Positions 1-6,394 are shown, counted from the stretch's first letter. The stretch is 8,640 bases of DNA from Oscillospiraceae bacterium (GCA_902782805.1 CACZON010000040.1:1-8640), one strand, 5' to 3'. Notes: generated by a model from the letters alone, not told the origin. Numbers and translations are program-made.

Positions 1-26
1 ATCGGTACACGCTTTTTTACTCGGAG

Positions 27-64
27 AAGCAGAAAGCCCCGGCGATTGCCGGGGCTTTCTGCTT
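27..64. terminator. 17-bp perfect hairpin, likely bidirectional terminator
   Basis: Positions 27-43 and 48-64 are perfect inverted repeats around the 4-nt loop GATT, with a GC-rich core (GCCCCGGC/GCCGGGGC) and A-rich and T-rich outer arms. This is the usual form of a rho-independent terminator whose U-tract is folded into the stem base. It works on paper in both directions. On the plus strand it would end a gene lying before the window. On the minus strand it would end msrC readthrough or the short transcript proposed at 233-27. The T-tract is interrupted by C and G, so efficiency is uncertain. Positions 1-26 hold no recognisable gene. Confidence 0.8.
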
Positions 65-86
65 GGCAGTTACAAACGATCAACTC

Positions 87-115
87 ATTATAGAAAGAGG
101 AAAACGCAAAGTAAA
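87..115 (-). promoter_or_regulatory. possible second minus-strand promoter
   Basis: On the minus strand TTTACT (115-110) is followed after 17 nt by a perfect TATAAT (92-87). The -35 matches consensus at only four of six positions. It would start a transcript about 15 nt before the hairpin at 64-27, so the product would be very short unless the hairpin is read through into a gene left of the window. It may be chance in an AT-richer stretch. Confidence 0.3.
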
Positions 116-213
116 GAAATCGCCGGAAGCTACGCGGCCTTTCCGTCAAAGCAGACCTTCCGCAGCTTTCGCCGGTTCGAATCAGCTTTTTGCCGAAATT
201 AAACGGAATACCA

Positions 214-231
214 GGTTAGCGTATGCTAACC
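214..231. promoter_or_regulatory. palindromic operator candidate (GGTTAGC-N4-GCTAACC)
   Basis: The sequence GGTTAGCGTATGCTAACC has 7-bp inverted arms around 4 nt. It lies at about +3 to +20 of the minus-strand promoter at 268-240, a typical place for a repressor site. The half-site GGTTAG is the same as in the classical DtxR/IdeR box, but the arms here stand 5 bp further apart than in the actinobacterial consensus. A related sequence covers the -10 of the dtxR-feoAB promoter at 6378-6394: read on the minus strand, GTTAGCATACGCTAAC here against GTTAGCAATACCTTAAC there, which is 14 matches with one gap. Binding by the DtxR-family protein of this window is an inference. Confidence 0.45.
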
Positions 232-239
232 ACGATTCT

Positions 240-268
240 ATAATAACATCTCATTTCCCGGTTGTCAA
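240..268 (-). promoter_or_regulatory. strong sigma-A-type promoter reading leftward
   Basis: On the minus strand a perfect TTGACA (268-263) is separated by 17 nt from TATTAT (245-240), with transcription expected to start near 233. It lies downstream of msrC in the same orientation and no terminator is visible between them, so it is not needed for msrC. The next thing to its left is the non-coding stretch ending at the hairpin 64-27. This is one of the best promoter matches in the window. Confidence 0.7.
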
Positions 269-289
269 GGCTTTTTCAAAACTTCCGGT

Positions 290-766
290 TTATACTTCGC
301 GCAGCCCCGCCCGGAGCGTTTCTTCCATTTCTTCTTCCATCACACGGACGAGCGTTTCACAGCCGGCGGCGTCTTCCTCTGTAAAGCGCCCGACCGAGGG
401 TGAATCGAGATCGAGCACGCCCACGATTCTGCCGCCCGCGCGGATCGGAACGACAAGCTCGGAATTCGAGGCGCTGTCGCAGGCGATATGGCCCGGAAAT
501 TCGTGAACATTGCGGACGAGCTGCGTTTTTTCCTCTCGCACCGCCACGCCGCAGACGCCGCGGCCTGTCTTGATTTCGATGCAGGCGGGTTTTCCCTGGA
601 ACGGTCCCAAAACGAGCGTATCGCCCTCGAGAAAATAGAAGCCCGCCCAGTTGAGATCCTCGAGCGCCTCGAAGATCAGTGCGGAAGCATTCGAAAGATT
701 TGCGATTTTGTGCGGCACGCCTTTGATAAGCGCGCGCAGCGACGCGGCCAGTGTTTCGTAATTCAT
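290..766 (-). CDS. msrC: free methionine-(R)-sulfoxide reductase (GAF-domain, fRMsr)
   Basis: This 158-aa cytosolic enzyme is expected to reduce free L-methionine-(R)-sulfoxide to methionine with thioredoxin-type reductant, repairing oxidised free methionine. It is a single GAF domain with the family hallmarks NWAGFYF (39-45), LGPFQGKPAC (53-62), GRGVCG (68-73), FPGHIACD (90-97), ASNSELVVPI (99-108) and GVLDLDSP (116-123). Cys62, Cys72 and Cys96 have the spacing (10 and 24) of the three redox cysteines of the E. coli enzyme. Length is normal for the family. The ATG at 766 is chosen because AGGGGG stands 8 nt upstream; a longer frame to 826 would begin inside the -35 element of its own promoter. 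The gene is alone and divergent from the ABC importer operon. The family assignment is firm; no link to the neighbours is evident. Confidence 0.95.
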   Translation of the reverse strand: MNYETLAASLRALIKGVPHKIANLSNASALIFEALEDLNWAGFYFLEGDTLVLGPFQGKPACIEIKTGRGVCGVAVREEKTQLVRNVHEFPGHIACDSASNSELVVPIRAGGRIVGVLDLDSPSVGRFTEEDAAGCETLVRVMEEEMEETLRAGLREV

Positions 767-797
767 TGCGTGTTCCCCCTGCTGTGTTTCTGATCCG

Positions 798-826
798 ATC
801 ATACCATAAGGCGCGGATTTTCTCAA
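798..826 (-). promoter_or_regulatory. msrC promoter
   Basis: On the minus strand TTGAGA (826-821), a 17-nt spacer and TATGAT (803-798) form a good sigma-A-type promoter. The start of transcription would be near 792, giving a leader of about 25 nt that contains the AGGGGG ribosome binding site. The -35 is only 27 nt from the -35 of the divergent importer promoter, so both could share regulation. Confidence 0.8.
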
Positions 827-853
827 CCGGAAATTTTCTTTTCCGCGCGCCGA

Positions 854-882
854 TTGACTTTACCGCACCGCTGGTCTACAAT
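854..882 (+). promoter_or_regulatory. promoter of the ABC importer operon
   Basis: TTGACT (854-859), a 17-nt spacer and TACAAT (877-882) make a strong sigma-A-type promoter, with the start of transcription expected near 889. The TTG of the -35 and the ATG within the -10 are both in frame with the ATPase gene, but are explained by the promoter and are not start codons. Confidence 0.85.
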
Positions 883-897
883 GAAAGCGTATTTTCA
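882..897. promoter_or_regulatory. possible operator over the importer transcription start
   Basis: TGAAAGCGTATTTTCA has 5-bp inverted arms (TGAAA/TTTCA) around a 6-nt centre. It begins at the last base of the -10 and covers the predicted start of transcription. It starts like a LacI-family or catabolite-responsive (cre) element, TGAAAGCG, but is 2 nt longer than the usual 14-mer and its right half departs from consensus. Sugar-importer operons are often controlled this way, so it is worth noting; it may also be chance. Confidence 0.3.
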
Positions 898-925
898 ATC
901 ACATTCGCAAAGTGAGGCCGCCCTT

Positions 926-2041
926 ATGAAAGTGATCCTGCAAAACCTGACGAAACGGTTCCCGAACCGGAACCGGAAAATTCATACCGAGGTCGTTGCC
1001 GTCAACGATTTTTCCTTTGAAATTCCGGACGGCAAATTGATCGGTCTGCTCGGCCCTTCCGGCTGCGGCAAGAGTACGACGCTCAACCTGATCTCCGGGC
1101 TCGAGAAGCCGACGAGCGGGAAGATTTTCTTCGGTGAAGACGACGTCACGAATCTCCCGCCGGAACGCCGCGGTGTCGGTCTCGTGTTCCAAAACTACGC
1201 GCTGTATCCGCATCTGACGGCGCTGCAGAACATCATGTTTCCGCTCGGGAATCTCAAGGGAGACCAGAAGCTTTCGAAGGAAGAGATGGTCGAAAAAGCG
1301 TTCGAGGCGGCAAAGCTCGTTCAGATCGACGGCCTGATGGAACGAAAGCCGGGTGAAATGTCCGGCGGTCAGCAGCAGCGCGTTGCGATCGCGCGCGCGC
1401 TTGTCAAACGGCCGCGCATCCTCCTGCTCGACGAACCGCTTTCCAATCTCGACGCCCGCCTGCGCCTTCAGACGCGTGAAGAAATCAAGCGTATCCAGCG
1501 CGAAACCGGGATCACGACCGTTTTCGTAACGCACGATCAGGAGGAAGCGATGAGCATCTCCGATCTGATCGTCGTGATGAAAGAGGGCGTCATTCAACAG
1601 ATCGGCGCGCCGCAGGAAGTCTACGACGAGCCGAAGAATCTCTTCGTTGCAAAATTCCTCGGGACACCTCCGATCAACGTCTTTTCCGGCGAAATCCGCG
1701 GCAATCGCCTCTGGATCGGAGGCGAAGCAATTCTCTCTACGCGTCCGCTTCCGGATCAAAAGGTAAAGATCACCATCCGGCCGGAAGGCTTCCTGCCGAA
1801 AGAAGACGGAGCGCTCTCGCTCGATCTGATCGGGATCGAGGTCATGGGCCGCGATACGACCGTTGTCTCGAAGCATCCCGACTGCGAAAACGTTGAGATC
1901 CGCTCGATCATCAGCTCGGAAACCCGGATTGACACCGCGAGGTCGAACGTCCGTTTCGAGATCAAACCGCATAAAACCTTTGTCTACGATCCCGTAACCG
2001 AAGAACGGATCGATTTTCTGAAGGAGGAGGACCATGGGTAA
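926..2041 (+). CDS. ABC importer ATPase, MalK/UgpC type (CUT1 family)
   Basis: This 371-aa protein is the cytoplasmic ATPase that should power the importer encoded by the next three genes. Visible motifs are Walker A GPSGCGKST (43-51), Q-loop Gln89, signature MSGGQQQR (145-152), Walker B ILLLDEP (165-171), D-loop SNLDAR (173-178) and the H-loop His203. Residues from about 245 form a C-terminal MOP/TOBE-like regulatory domain, as in MalK, MsmK and UgpC, and total length matches those proteins. The ATG at 926 has AGTGAGG 8 nt upstream and lies downstream of the promoter's start site. The signature has Met instead of Leu, a common variant. The gene overlaps the next by 8 nt. Having a dedicated ATPase inside the operon is notable, since many Firmicutes CUT1 importers share one encoded elsewhere. 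Family is certain; substrate is not shown by this subunit. Confidence 0.95.
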   Translation: MKVILQNLTKRFPNRNRKIHTEVVAVNDFSFEIPDGKLIGLLGPSGCGKSTTLNLISGLEKPTSGKIFFGEDDVTNLPPERRGVGLVFQNYALYPHLTALQNIMFPLGNLKGDQKLSKEEMVEKAFEAAKLVQIDGLMERKPGEMSGGQQQRVAIARALVKRPRILLLDEPLSNLDARLRLQTREEIKRIQRETGITTVFVTHDQEEAMSISDLIVVMKEGVIQQIGAPQEVYDEPKNLFVAKFLGTPPINVFSGEIRGNRLWIGGEAILSTRPLPDQKVKITIRPEGFLPKEDGALSLDLIGIEVMGRDTTVVSKHPDCENVEIRSIISSETRIDTARSNVRFEIKPHKTFVYDPVTEERIDFLKEEDHG

Positions 2042-2924
2042 GAACAATCTAAAAGCCTGGCTCTATCTCCTGCCGGCAATCCTCTTTCTCGGCGCGTTCA
2101 TGGTCTATCCGCTGATCGACGTACTGATCTACTCGGCGGAGGAGGGCTACAATTCCGCCTCTCAGACGTATTTCGGCGTAGGGCTGTATAATTACTCCTA
2201 CGTCCTCCACGATCCGTATTTTCTGCAGGCGGTCAAAAACACGTTTATTCTCGTAATCATTACCGTACCGCTTTCAACGGGGTTTGCGCTTCTGATCTCT
2301 CTCGCGCTCAATTCGATCAAATGGCTGCGCAACCTTTTTCAGACGATTTATTTTCTTCCCTATGTAACGAATACGCTCGCCGTCGGCCTCGTTTTCATGA
2401 TTCTCTTCAAGAAGAACGCCTATACCGACGGACTTGTGAACCTGATGCTGCGTCTTTTCGGCGCCGGCCCGGTCGATTTCATCGACGGCCCTTACGCGGC
2501 GAAAATGTTCGTCCTCTGCTTCTATACGATCTGGGTCGTTCTGCCGTTTAAAATCCTGATTCTGACCAGCGCGCTCGCCTCGGTCAAGCAGGATTACTAT
2601 AACGCCGCCCGGATCGACGCCACCCCGAAATGGCGGATCTTCACGCGCATCACGCTGCCGATGATCTCGCCAATGCTGTTCTATCTCGTGATCACGGGCT
2701 TTATCGGAGCGTTCAAGGCCTACAGCGACGCCGTTGCGCTGTTCGGGACAGACCTCAACGCCGCCGGGATGAATACGATCGTCGGCTATGTCTACGATAT
2801 GCTCTACGGCGACAGTGGCGGCTTCCCTTCTTACGCTTCCGCCGCGGCGCTGATCTTATTCGCGATCGTGCTGACGATCACCTGCATCAATCTGATCATC
2901 AGCAAGAAGCACGTTCACTATTGA
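2034..2924 (+). CDS. ABC importer permease 1 (MalF/UgpA type)
   Basis: This 296-aa inner-membrane protein is one half of the transmembrane channel of a carbohydrate-type ABC importer. About six membrane segments can be seen, near residues 8-30, 69-92, 104-125, 157-180, 210-232 and 267-290. The cytoplasmic EAA loop that docks on the ATPase is AARIDATPKWRIFTRITLP (191-209), with the usual Ala-Ala, Asp and Leu-Pro but Ala where Gly is most common. The length suits the UgpA/MsmF group without the long extra N-terminus of enteric MalF. The ATG at 2034 overlaps the end of the ATPase gene by 8 nt and is preceded by AAGGAGGAGG, so it is probably translationally coupled. The next permease follows after 15 nt. 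Family is firm; the transported sugar or polyol cannot be read from the sequence. Confidence 0.93.
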   Translation: MGKNNLKAWLYLLPAILFLGAFMVYPLIDVLIYSAEEGYNSASQTYFGVGLYNYSYVLHDPYFLQAVKNTFILVIITVPLSTGFALLISLALNSIKWLRNLFQTIYFLPYVTNTLAVGLVFMILFKKNAYTDGLVNLMLRLFGAGPVDFIDGPYAAKMFVLCFYTIWVVLPFKILILTSALASVKQDYYNAARIDATPKWRIFTRITLPMISPMLFYLVITGFIGAFKAYSDAVALFGTDLNAAGMNTIVGYVYDMLYGDSGGFPSYASAAALILFAIVLTITCINLIISKKHVHY

Positions 2925-2939
2925 GGAAGGAGGATACGG

Positions 2940-3815
2940 ATGGACCATCGCAGCGAATTTGATCGGATCGAGCGAAATGCGAAGATCCGAAAGACCGTCT
3001 TCAAGGTTGTTGTGTACGCCCTGCTCGTATTCTGGGCGTTTATGGTGCTGTTCCCGTTTTACTGGATGATCCTCTCTTCGGTCAAAAGCTACAGCGCCTA
3101 CAACTCGGAACATATTCCGAAGTTTTTTACCGCCGAACCCACCCTCCAGAACTATTTCGACGCGTTCGAAGCGGTTTCGCTCGGTCGGTATTTTCTCAAC
3201 ACGTTCCTCTTTACCGTTATTACCACGTCGGTGATGATTTTCGTCATCGTCCTCGCGGCGTTCGCCTTTTCGCGGCTTGATTTCCGCGGAAAAAGCCTCG
3301 TCTTTACCTTCTTCCTCGCGCTGATGATGATCCCGAACGAGCTTGTCATCATTACGAATTTCCAAACCATCACCAATCTCGGGCTGCGCAACACCTTCCT
3401 CGGGCTGATCCTGCCTTCGGTCACCTCGGTTTTCTATATCTATCTTCTGAAAGAAAATTTCGAACAGATCCCCGAGGAGCTCTACAAGGCCGCGAAGGTC
3501 GACGGCACTTCCGATCTGAAATACCTTCTGCGCGTGATGATCCCGATTTGCCGGCCGACGCTCATTACCGTTACGATCCTCAAGGTCATCGAATGCTGGA
3601 ATTCCTACGTCTGGCCGCGCCTGATTACCGACGACGAGGCCTACTTCCTCGTTTCCAACGGCATTCAGGAGATCCGGGAAAACGGCTTCGGCCGCGAGAA
3701 TATCCCCGCGATGATGGCGGCGGTCGTTGTGATCTCCGTTCCGCTGATCATCCTCTTTTTGATCTTCCATAAAAAGATCATGGCGGGCGTCTCGAGAGGA
3801 GGCACCAAGGGATGA
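2940..3815 (+). CDS. ABC importer permease 2 (MalG/UgpE type)
   Basis: This 291-aa inner-membrane protein is the second half of the channel. It has a membrane segment near 22-46, further ones near 85-110, 117-138, 151-170 and 203-222, and a last one near 257-277. The EAA loop is KAAKVDGTSDLKYLLRVMIP (183-202), with the canonical Ala-Ala, Asp-Gly and Ile-Pro. The C-terminus GVSRGGTKG matches the usual MalG-type end (G-x-x-x-G-x-x-K-G). The start ATG has AAGGAGG 6 nt upstream. Its stop codon overlaps the start of the binding-protein gene in an ATGA junction at 3812-3815, implying tight coupling. It pairs with the permease encoded just upstream. The family is firm. Confidence 0.93.
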   Translation: MDHRSEFDRIERNAKIRKTVFKVVVYALLVFWAFMVLFPFYWMILSSVKSYSAYNSEHIPKFFTAEPTLQNYFDAFEAVSLGRYFLNTFLFTVITTSVMIFVIVLAAFAFSRLDFRGKSLVFTFFLALMMIPNELVIITNFQTITNLGLRNTFLGLILPSVTSVFYIYLLKENFEQIPEELYKAAKVDGTSDLKYLLRVMIPICRPTLITVTILKVIECWNSYVWPRLITDDEAYFLVSNGIQEIRENGFGRENIPAMMAAVVVISVPLIILFLIFHKKIMAGVSRGGTKG

Positions 3816-5410
3816 TCCGAAAGCTCCTTTCGCTCTTTTTCTGCCTGCTGTTCGTTCTGGCGCTTGCCGGCTGCCACGGCTCCCAGGGGCTCGATCCCTT
3901 TGAAGCGCCGGAGGAATTCGATCTTTCGAAGCGCTGCGAGATCACTTTCTGGGCCAAAAACGATACCAACAAGGTCCAGACGAAGATCTACGAAAAAGCG
4001 ATCGCCGATTTTGAGGCGCTGTATCCGAATATCAAGGTCAACATGCGGCTTTATACGGACTACGGAAAAATCTACAACGACGTCATCACGAATATTTCAA
4101 CGAACACCACCCCGAACCTCTGCATCAGCTATCCCGACCATATCGCAACGTATCTGACCGGCAGCAACGTCGTCGTTCCGCTGGAGGATCTTTTCGATCA
4201 TCCGAAATACGGCCTCGGCGGAAGCGAAGTACGCTTCGACGCGCCGAAAAAAGAGGAGATCATCCCGCAGTTCCTGCGCGAATGTACGATCGAAGGCCGC
4301 ACCTACGCCCTGCCCTATATGCGTTCGACCGAAGCCTGCTACATCAACAAAACCTACGTTGAGGCGCTCGGCTACGAAATTCCGGAGATTCTCACCTGGG
4401 ATTATATCTGGGAAGTATCGGAAGCGGCGATGCAGCGGGACGCAGACGGAACCTTCCTCGTAAACGGTCAGACGATTATGATCCCCTTTATCTATAAATC
4501 GACGGACAATATGATGATCCAGATGCTCCGCCAGAAGGATGCGCCTTATTCCAACGAACAGGGAGAGATCGCCATCTTCAACGATACGACGAAGGAGCTT
4601 CTGTACACCGTCGCCGAGCATACGAAAACCGGCGCGTTCTCGACCTTCAAGATCGACAGCTATCCCGGAAACTTTCTGAACGCCGGCCAATGCATCTTTG
4701 CGGTCGATTCAACCGCGGGCGCTACCTGGATCGGCTCAAAGGCGCCGCTTCTCGACATCAGCGAAGACAAACTCGTCGATTTTGAAACCGTCGTGCGGCC
4801 GGTCCCGCAGTTCGATCCGGAGCATCCGAAAATGATCTCGCAGGGGCCTTCGATCTGTATGTTCAACAAGCGCGATCCGCAGCAGGTGCTCGCCTCCTGG
4901 CTCTTTTTGCAGTACCTGCTGACAAACGACGTCCAGATCGCTTATTCCGAAACGGAAGGATACGTTCCGGTCACGAAAAAAGCGCAGGAAAGCGAGGAAT
5001 ACCGCGATTACCTCTCCCGCTGCGGCGAGGATACCTCGGAACATTACGAGGTAAAAATCAAAGCCTCCGAGCTGCTGCTTTCCAATACGCAGTATACGTT
5101 CACCACGCCGGTCTTCAACGGATCCGCCTCCCTGCGCGACGCCGCCGGCCAGATGATCGAGAATACGGCAAAATCCGTCCGCCGCAGGCAGACGATCGAC
5201 GACGCCTATTTCGAAAAGCTGTTTACCGACGTCAATGCGCTCTACCATCTCGATCAGAACGACACCGGCGCAATCGAAAAATCCAGCCTCGGTCCGCTTC
5301 CGAAAACCGCTCTGACGCTTCTGATTGTACTCGGCGCGGTCTGGGTCCTGATCGGCGTCTGGGCCTTTTTCAACCTCCTGCGCCGAAAAAAAGCGGATTT
5401 GCCCCATTGA
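3812..5410 (+). CDS. extracellular solute-binding lipoprotein with a C-terminal membrane anchor
   Basis: This 532-aa protein should capture the solute outside the cell and deliver it to the two permeases. A signal peptide (1-20) ends in the lipobox LAG-Cys21, so the mature protein is lipid-anchored. The body resembles family 1 binding proteins: EITFWAKND (43-51) near the start, a first-lobe strand with YPNIKVNM (71-78), and ALPYMRSTEACYINK (166-180), which fits the hinge and binding-cleft region. Unusually, residues 499-522 form a second hydrophobic helix followed by RRKK, so both ends may be membrane-attached. It is about 100 residues longer than typical members. AGGAGG stands 9 nt before the ATG, which overlaps the permease stop codon. 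Placing the binding protein last is unusual, since it is normally first in CUT1 operons. The substrate is unknown: a sugar, oligosaccharide or glycerol phosphate ester are all possible. Confidence 0.88.
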   Translation: MIRKLLSLFFCLLFVLALAGCHGSQGLDPFEAPEEFDLSKRCEITFWAKNDTNKVQTKIYEKAIADFEALYPNIKVNMRLYTDYGKIYNDVITNISTNTTPNLCISYPDHIATYLTGSNVVVPLEDLFDHPKYGLGGSEVRFDAPKKEEIIPQFLRECTIEGRTYALPYMRSTEACYINKTYVEALGYEIPEILTWDYIWEVSEAAMQRDADGTFLVNGQTIMIPFIYKSTDNMMIQMLRQKDAPYSNEQGEIAIFNDTTKELLYTVAEHTKTGAFSTFKIDSYPGNFLNAGQCIFAVDSTAGATWIGSKAPLLDISEDKLVDFETVVRPVPQFDPEHPKMISQGPSICMFNKRDPQQVLASWLFLQYLLTNDVQIAYSETEGYVPVTKKAQESEEYRDYLSRCGEDTSEHYEVKIKASELLLSNTQYTFTTPVFNGSASLRDAAGQMIENTAKSVRRRQTIDDAYFEKLFTDVNALYHLDQNDTGAIEKSSLGPLPKTALTLLIVLGAVWVLIGVWAFFNLLRRKKADLPH

Positions 5411-5434
5411 TTTTTTGATTTTTTGCAGTATAAT
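5407..5434 (+). promoter_or_regulatory. promoter of the OB-fold lipoprotein gene
   Basis: TTGATT (5407-5412), a 16-nt spacer and a perfect TATAAT (5429-5434) form a promoter that starts inside the stop codon of the binding-protein gene. Transcription would start near 5441, giving a 40-nt leader. No hairpin terminator is seen between the two genes, so readthrough from the importer operon is also possible. Confidence 0.75.
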
Positions 5435-5480
5435 ACTATTTGTGCGTTTTGCAACATTACTGATAAGAAGGAGACAAACC

Positions 5481-6203
5481 ATGAAAAAAATCATAGCGTT
5501 ACTGATCGTTCTCGCTCTCTGCGTCGCGTTTGCCGGCTGCTCCAAGAGCGAAGAAAAAGCCGACGTTAAGGGCGAAGGCGTTATGACCTACGCGCAGTAC
5601 GTCGCGGCCGCGATCGATTCCGAAGTCGTTGTTGAAACATACGTTCAGGCGAAGCAATCCTGGTGGGACAACAAGGCAACTTTCTATACCCAGGATAAGG
5701 ACGGCGCGTATTTCCTCTATGAGATGCCCTGCACCGAAGAAGAATACAACAAGCTGACCAAGGGAACGAAGATCAAAGTCACCGGATTTAAATCCGAGTG
5801 GTCCGGCGAAGTTGAAATCACCGACGCGAAATTTGAGATCGAAGAAGGCTCGTACACCGCTTCCGCGTTCGACGCGACCTCTCTGATCGGTTCCGCCGAT
5901 CTCGACAAGCACGCAAACGAGCTTGTCGCTTTCAAAGGCATGACCGTTGAAGCGTACGACGAGAGCGGCGCCGCGTTCGCCTACAAAAACGAAGCGGAAA
6001 AGACCGACGACCTCTATTTCAAAGCTTCCAAAGACGGAAAGACCATTGATTTCTGCGTCGAATTCTATCTGACCGGCAAAGATACCGACGTCTACAAGGC
6101 GGTTGAAGGCTTCAAAGTCGGCGATAAAGTCGATATCGAATGCTTCCTCTACTACTACAACGGAGTCAATCCGCACGTCGTAGGAGCCGCCGCTTCGAAA
6201 TAA
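5481..6203 (+). CDS. putative lipoprotein with two OB-like halves, function unknown
   Basis: This 240-aa protein has a signal peptide MKKIIALLIVLALCVAFAG followed by lipobox Cys20, so it should be anchored outside the cell membrane. After a short charged linker come two similar units, about 45-122 and 145-237. Each begins with a strand of the VVVETYV or LVAFKGM kind and has a late L/F-x-x-G-x-K-(I/V) turn (LTKGTKIKVTG at 92-102, FKVGDKVDIEC at 211-221), followed by a final strand. This is the pattern of small OB-fold domains found in many clostridial lipoproteins. No catalytic motif is visible. The ATG at 5481 is chosen for AAGGAG 7 nt upstream and because the signal peptide starts there; an in-frame TTG at 5415 lies inside the promoter. 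It has its own promoter and terminators, so a role in the importer next door is not implied. The OB assignment is by eye. Confidence 0.85.
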   Translation: MKKIIALLIVLALCVAFAGCSKSEEKADVKGEGVMTYAQYVAAAIDSEVVVETYVQAKQSWWDNKATFYTQDKDGAYFLYEMPCTEEEYNKLTKGTKIKVTGFKSEWSGEVEITDAKFEIEEGSYTASAFDATSLIGSADLDKHANELVAFKGMTVEAYDESGAAFAYKNEAEKTDDLYFKASKDGKTIDFCVEFYLTGKDTDVYKAVEGFKVGDKVDIECFLYYYNGVNPHVVGAAASK

Positions 6204-6231
6204 GCGACCGCCGAAAATCTGCAGAAAAAGG

Positions 6232-6264
6232 ACGGACTGCCGCGATACGGCAGTCCGTTTTTTT
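6232..6264 (+). terminator. rho-independent terminator of the lipoprotein gene
   Basis: An 11-bp perfect stem (ACGGACTGCCG at 6232-6242 and CGGCAGTCCGT at 6248-6258) with the 5-nt loop CGATA is followed by seven T residues. A run of five A before the stem makes it potentially bidirectional. Confidence 0.95.
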
Positions 6265-6270
6265 GATCCT

Positions 6271-6301
6271 GACCGGCAGGCGCGGCCCCGCCGGTCTTTT
6301 T
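6271..6301 (+). terminator. second terminator in tandem
   Basis: GACCGGC (6271-6277) pairs perfectly with GCCGGTC (6290-6296), with further GG/CC pairing inside, and is followed by five T residues and a pyrimidine-rich tail. It lies 6 nt after the first terminator's T-run and appears to insulate the dtxR-feoAB operon from upstream transcription. Confidence 0.75.
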
Positions 6302-6356
6302 CCTTCCGCTTTTACACGCCGGGGAAAAAATCGGACCTCTCTTTTTGAATTTCCGG

Positions 6357-6385
6357 TTGAAAAAAGCAGGAAAATGTGTTAAGGT
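6357..6385 (+). promoter_or_regulatory. promoter of the dtxR-feoAB operon
   Basis: TTGAAA (6357-6362) and TAAGGT (6380-6385) are separated by 17 nt, and a TG dinucleotide one base before the -10 makes it an extended -10 promoter. The -10 keeps the three most conserved bases (TA...T). Start of transcription would be near 6392. The weak -10 core lies within a dyad at 6378-6394, which fits repression. Confidence 0.65.
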
Positions 6386-6394
6386 ATTGCTAAC
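6378..6394. promoter_or_regulatory. candidate DtxR-family operator at the dtxR-feoAB promoter
   Basis: GTTAAGGTATTGCTAAC is an imperfect dyad (GTTA...TAAC) that covers the -10 hexamer and extends to the expected start of transcription. On the minus strand it reads GTTAGCAATACCTTAAC and closely matches the better palindrome at 214-231. Autoregulation of a DtxR-type gene with its iron transporter is common in this family. That this site is the actual operator is an inference. Confidence 0.4.

Larger units (their letters stand above)
27..233 (-). ncRNA. candidate small non-coding RNA, possibly iron-regulated
   Basis: A near-consensus minus-strand promoter (268-240) would start a transcript near 233, and the strong hairpin at 64-27 would end it, giving an RNA of roughly 200 nt. 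No open frame of useful length with a ribosome binding site exists on this strand: the ATG near 88 is followed by a stop one codon later, and the GTG near 232 stops after five codons. On this strand 175-123 can fold with CCGG and AAGCT pairing to AGCTT and CCGG, around an inner GGTC/GGCC hairpin. I do not recognise it as a known riboswitch or RNA family. It could instead be the leader of a gene further left outside the window. A palindrome at its 5' end suggests repressor control. The case rests on promoter plus terminator only. Confidence 0.35.

Noticed and set aside
80..233. Known riboswitch such as cyclic-di-GMP or manganese type on the minus strand
   Set aside because: GAAA and GCGG elements are present, but I could not line the stretch up with the conserved core of any class, so it is only called an unassigned candidate RNA.
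63..506. Plus-strand open frame of 147 codons at the left end
   Set aside because: It begins with TTG inside the terminator hairpin, has no ribosome binding site, runs antisense into msrC and has low-complexity Ser/Arg composition.
854..925. N-terminal extension of the ATPase from TTG at 854
   Set aside because: The TTG is the -35 element and the ATG at 881 is in the -10 of a strong promoter; the ATG at 926 has a good ribosome binding site and gives the usual family length.
899..2047. Minus-strand open frame (382 codons) opposite the ATPase gene
   Set aside because: It is antisense to a textbook ABC ATPase and has no recognisable motif or ribosome binding site.
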